Shown: positions 62,167 to 64,000 of the stretch, piece by piece
Numbering within the stretch: position 1 is the stretch's first letter
Layout: the number at the start of each line of letters is the position of its first letter
NCBI GenBank assembly: GCA_963771025.1
Contig: CAVYRL010000002.1
Span: 286,596 to 350,595, forward strand
Length of the DNA stretch: 64,000 nt
DNA from: Miltoncostaea sp963771025
GTDB taxonomy: Bacteria; Actinomycetota; Thermoleophilia; Miltoncostaeales; Miltoncostaeaceae
Reading direction: 5' to 3'
Notes under the pieces: generated by a model
The model's input: the letters and a program-made list of their open reading frames with translations, nothing else
Database searches by the model: none
What the model was told of the DNA's origin: nothing
Made by a program: the position numbers and the translations under genes

Positions 62167-63098
62167 GCACGACGCCGTCGCGGCTCGCGGTGGTGGATGT
62201 CGGATCCAACTCGGTGCGGCTCTTCCTCTGTGAGGGCGCCGACGACTCGGGCCCCCTCGGGGAGCGGTTCACGACGGTCACCGGGCTGCGCCGCGGAGCC
62301 GCCGCCGACGGCGCCATCGCCGAGCCCGCGCTCGCGCGGCTCGATGCGTGCCTGGCCGGCTATGGCGGGCGCCTGGCGGACTTCGGCCGGGTGCCCGTGA
62401 TCGCGGTGGGTACCAGCGCCGTGCGCGACGCGCCCAACCGCGATCGCGTGGACCTGATCGTCCAGGGCCGGCTCGGGGTGCCCCTGACGGTGCTGGGGGG
62501 CGAGCAGGAGGCCGCGGTCTCCTTCGCCGGCGCCCGCCTCGGGGTGGGGGGTTCCGATCCGATCCTCGTCCTGGACATCGGCGGAGGCAGCACGGAGCTG
62601 GTGCGGGGGGTGGAACTGCCCGACGACACGGTCAGTCTCCAGCTCGGGGCCGTCCGGCAGACCGAGCGCCACCTGAGATCGGACCCACCGACGCGAGCGG
62701 AGGTCGCCGCAGTGCGCGCCGAGGCCCGCGCCGCGGTGGACGCCGCGCTGGCCGCGTTCGGAGCGTTCACCGACATCGTGGGCGTGGCGGGCACCATCAC
62801 CACGCTCGCCGCGATCGAGCTCGGAGGCTACGACCGCGACCGGGTGCATCGCCATGTGCTCGGCCGCGAAACCGTCGAGCGGCTCACCGGCGAGCTCGCC
62901 GCGCTGCCGCTGGAACGGCGGCGCGAGGTGCCGGGCCTCGAGCCCGAGCGCGCCCGCGTGATCGTGGCGGGCGCCCTGATCGCCGCCGCCGTACTTGATT
63001 CCACCGGCCGCGACGCCCTCGTCGTCAGCGAGCGCGATCTGCTCGACGGGGTCGCCCTGGCCGCATGGGACCCCTCGGCCGAACTGTTCCGATTGTGA
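62163..63098 (+). CDS. Ppx/GppA family exopolyphosphatase
   Basis: A 311-residue ASKHA-fold phosphatase hydrolysing polyphosphate or pppGpp. PHOSPHATE 1 loop VVDVGSNSVRLFL, GTSAVRDAPNRD, catalytic Glu in GGEQEAAVSF, PHOSPHATE 2 loop VLDIGGGSTELV and the adenosine-type loop GVAGTITTLAAIEL. It lacks the C-terminal HD domain of long Ppx, as in actinobacterial Ppx1. GTGA overlap with the preceding gene. Confidence 0.93.
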   Translation: MSTTPSRLAVVDVGSNSVRLFLCEGADDSGPLGERFTTVTGLRRGAAADGAIAEPALARLDACLAGYGGRLADFGRVPVIAVGTSAVRDAPNRDRVDLIVQGRLGVPLTVLGGEQEAAVSFAGARLGVGGSDPILVLDIGGGSTELVRGVELPDDTVSLQLGAVRQTERHLRSDPPTRAEVAAVRAEARAAVDAALAAFGAFTDIVGVAGTITTLAAIELGGYDRDRVHRHVLGRETVERLTGELAALPLERRREVPGLEPERARVIVAGALIAAAVLDSTGRDALVVSERDLLDGVALAAWDPSAELFRL

Positions 63099-63109
63099 GG
63101 AACGTTCCT
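63098..63109. promoter_or_regulatory. Palindrome just upstream of a leaderless -10 box
   Basis: AGGAACGTTCCT, fully symmetric, directly abutting the -10 box TAGACT (63110-63115) of the following gene and overlapping the end of the Ppx stop codon. Possible operator. Confidence 0.5.
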
Positions 63110-63115
63110 TAGACT
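63110..63115 (+). promoter_or_regulatory. -10 box TAGACT of a leaderless promoter
   Basis: TAGACT ends 7 nt before ATG 63123, with no ribosome binding site. Confidence 0.6.
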
Positions 63116-63122
63116 GGTCAAG

Positions 63123-63350
63123 ATGAGCTCACAGACACCGTCGGCTTCCGCCCCCACGCAGGCCGGTCGCAGCGATGTGATGGAAGGCCGCCGGACCATC
63201 ATGGCGATGGGTTCGAACATGCGGCACGTGCGTCACGCGGAGATCCTGCACCGCTGGCCGATCATCGCCGAGGACTGGGCGAAGGCCGTCGAGTCCACCC
63301 GGTTGGCCGCGGTGGATCGCACGCCCGGGACGGCGAGCTTCGGCCGCTAG
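63123..63350 (+). CDS. Small hypothetical protein
   Basis: A 75-residue soluble protein, Ser/Thr-rich at the N-terminus, with a His/Arg-containing middle (MRHVRHAEILHRWPIIAEDW). Not recognised. Supported by its own -10 box and adjacent palindrome. Confidence 0.6.
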   Translation: MSSQTPSASAPTQAGRSDVMEGRRTIMAMGSNMRHVRHAEILHRWPIIAEDWAKAVESTRLAAVDRTPGTASFGR

Positions 63351-63386
63351 ACCGGAGGACAGCCGCCACCGCGTAGCCTGAACGCG

Positions 63387-63470
63387 GCCGGAGTGGCGGA
63401 ACTGGCAGACGCGGGGGACTTAAAATCCTCGGCCCGCAAGGGCGTCCGGGTTCGAATCCCGGCTCCGGCA
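63387..63470 (+). tRNA. tRNA-Leu (UAA)
   Basis: Acceptor GCCGGAG pairs with CTCCGGC, anticodon TAA in loop ACTTAAAA, long variable arm typical of tRNA-Leu, T arm CCGGG-TTCGAAT-CCCGG, discriminator A. CCA is not encoded. Confidence 0.95.
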
Positions 63471-63532
63471 TCGGCTTGGCAGTGACGTTTGGGCGGTACT
63501 TGAACGACCCGTCGGCCGCCCGGGATCCGAGC

Positions 63533-63555
63533 GGGGTCAACGTAGGGGTCAACGT
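63533..63555 (+). repeat. Tandem 11-bp direct repeat
   Basis: GGGGTCAACGT at 63533-63543 and again at 63545-63555, one base apart, 60-85 bp after the tRNA-Leu. This could be an integrase or excisionase arm site. Confidence 0.5.
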
Positions 63556-63718
63556 CGTCACGAGTGGTCTCTCGATCGGGGGTGCGGGGATACCCTCGAC
63601 GCATGGGTCCCTGCACAAAGTTCACGACCGCGGGTGGTCTCGCCGGGCGCTTCTCGGCTGGAGCTAACGGCACACATCCCGCCCGGTCCGCACCCGCCTA
63701 CGCGCGCGCGAGCATCCG

Positions 63719-64000
63719 TTGAGCCGACGCACTGCCAAGACCCCGGACCAGGCGAAGGAGCGATTCCTCGAGGTGCTCGCCGAGGGTGCCACCGTCGCTG
63801 AGGCCGCCACAGCGTCGGGGATAGCCCGTCGCACCGCCTACGACCTACGCCAGCGCGACGAGGGGTTCGCACTCCGCTGGGCCGATGCGATCGAGGACGG
63901 TACCGAGGTGCTCGAGCGCGTCGCACGCCTGCGCGCGGTGGAGGGCTCCGACCACCTGCTGATCTTCCTTCTCAAGGCGCGCCGCCCCGAGGTCTACCGC
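63719..64000 (+). CDS. Phage-type HTH protein, possibly terminase small subunit (cut by window end)
   Basis: The frame is open from TTG 63719 to the end of the window (94 codons). It reads as a helix-turn-helix domain (VAEAATASGIARRTAYDLRQ) followed by GFALRWADAIEDGTEVLERV and LLIFLLKARRPEVYR, the pattern of small phage proteins annotated as terminase small subunits or recombinase-like HTH proteins. The TTG start is a guess; the frame is closed by TAA at 63665. Confidence 0.6.
   Translation, partial: MSRRTAKTPDQAKERFLEVLAEGATVAEAATASGIARRTAYDLRQRDEGFALRWADAIEDGTEVLERVARLRAVEGSDHLLIFLLKARRPEVYR

Larger units (their letters stand above)
63471..64000. mobile_element. Probable edge of an integrated phage-like element
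   Basis: The sequence after the tRNA-Leu 3' end loses the dense operon structure of the rest of the window and contains a tandem repeat (63533-63555) and then a phage-type small-terminase-like gene. tRNA 3' ends are common integration sites. No integrase gene or second attachment site is inside the window, so this is inference. Confidence 0.4.

Noticed and set aside
63476..63667. A 63-codon frame just after tRNA-Leu.
   Set aside because: Contains the tandem repeat as GVNVGVNV and no domain; more likely attachment-site DNA than a gene.

Overview
This is a 64 kb chromosomal stretch from a very GC-rich bacterium, almost certainly an actinobacterium. The evidence is the GC bias at third codon positions, many GTG starts, GTGA/ATGA gene overlaps, an E1-E2 fused 2-oxoglutarate dehydrogenase (the actinobacterial Kgd/OdhA type), paired ArsA-like ATPases, HxlR and LuxR-ATPase regulators, and a tRNA-fMet of actinobacterial type. 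The secreted collagen-like protein and general gene content would fit class Thermoleophilia, but that placement is inference. Apart from the last few hundred bases the window looks like ordinary chromosome: there is no rRNA, CRISPR array or insertion sequence.

Layout. 1-3.8 kb: metG (5' end cut off), tatD, rsmA and ispE as one tight operon closed by a perfect hairpin. 3.8-8.9 kb: HD-GYP phosphodiesterase, small membrane protein plus subtilisin-like protease, polyphosphate kinase, small protein. 8.9-15.3 kb: beta-hydroxyacid dehydrogenase, YihY/BrkB protein, Nei/Fpg glycosylase, membrane protein, then a probable protein-deglycation pair (LMW phosphatase plus fructosamine kinase) and a DHA2 exporter. 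15.3-24.6 kb: Lhr helicase, CHAP hydrolase, ClpS, TPP enzyme, CapA-like protein, lipoate ligase. 24.6-30.3 kb: lpd and a 1440-residue 2-oxoglutarate dehydrogenase that carries two lipoyl domains, an E3-binding domain, E2 and E1 in one chain. 30.5-36.4 kb: small protein, cupin and FAD oxidoreductase, a frameshifted LuxR-ATPase regulator divergent from a VOC protein. 36.6-42.2 kb: molybdate-type regulator plus orphan ModA, collagen-like protein, DUF1801 protein, alpha/beta hydrolase, MarR and cupin under a very clear operator-promoter. 42.4-50.6 kb: second DHA2 exporter, DUF2252 protein, glutamine synthetase, PEP-mutase-family enzyme, PBP-like protein, shortened universal stress protein, tRNA-fMet. 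50.6-63.4 kb: MOSC protein, 58-residue membrane protein, principal sigma factor, TPR protein divergent from a PilT-type ATPase, HxlR regulator, methyltransferase, ThiO-like oxidase, two ArsA ATPases with a zinc protein, PhzF, DUF6687-like protein, Ppx/GppA. 63.4-64 kb: tRNA-Leu(UAA) followed by what looks like the edge of a phage-like integrated element.

Two genome-wide habits can be read directly. First, at least fifteen genes have a TANNNT -10 box ending 5-7 nt before the start codon and no Shine-Dalgarno sequence, so they are probably transcribed as leaderless mRNAs; this rule also fixes several start codons. Second, several genes directly downstream of another gene's stop codon (tatD, the LMW phosphatase, the lipoate ligase, the first ArsA ATPase and perhaps MarR) have family-typical N-termini in frame but no ATG/GTG/TTG there. 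Other points worth attention are a perfect LexA-type box on the start site of the principal sigma factor promoter, a palindromic operator filling the spacer of the cupin-marR promoter, and the frameshift in the LuxR regulator.
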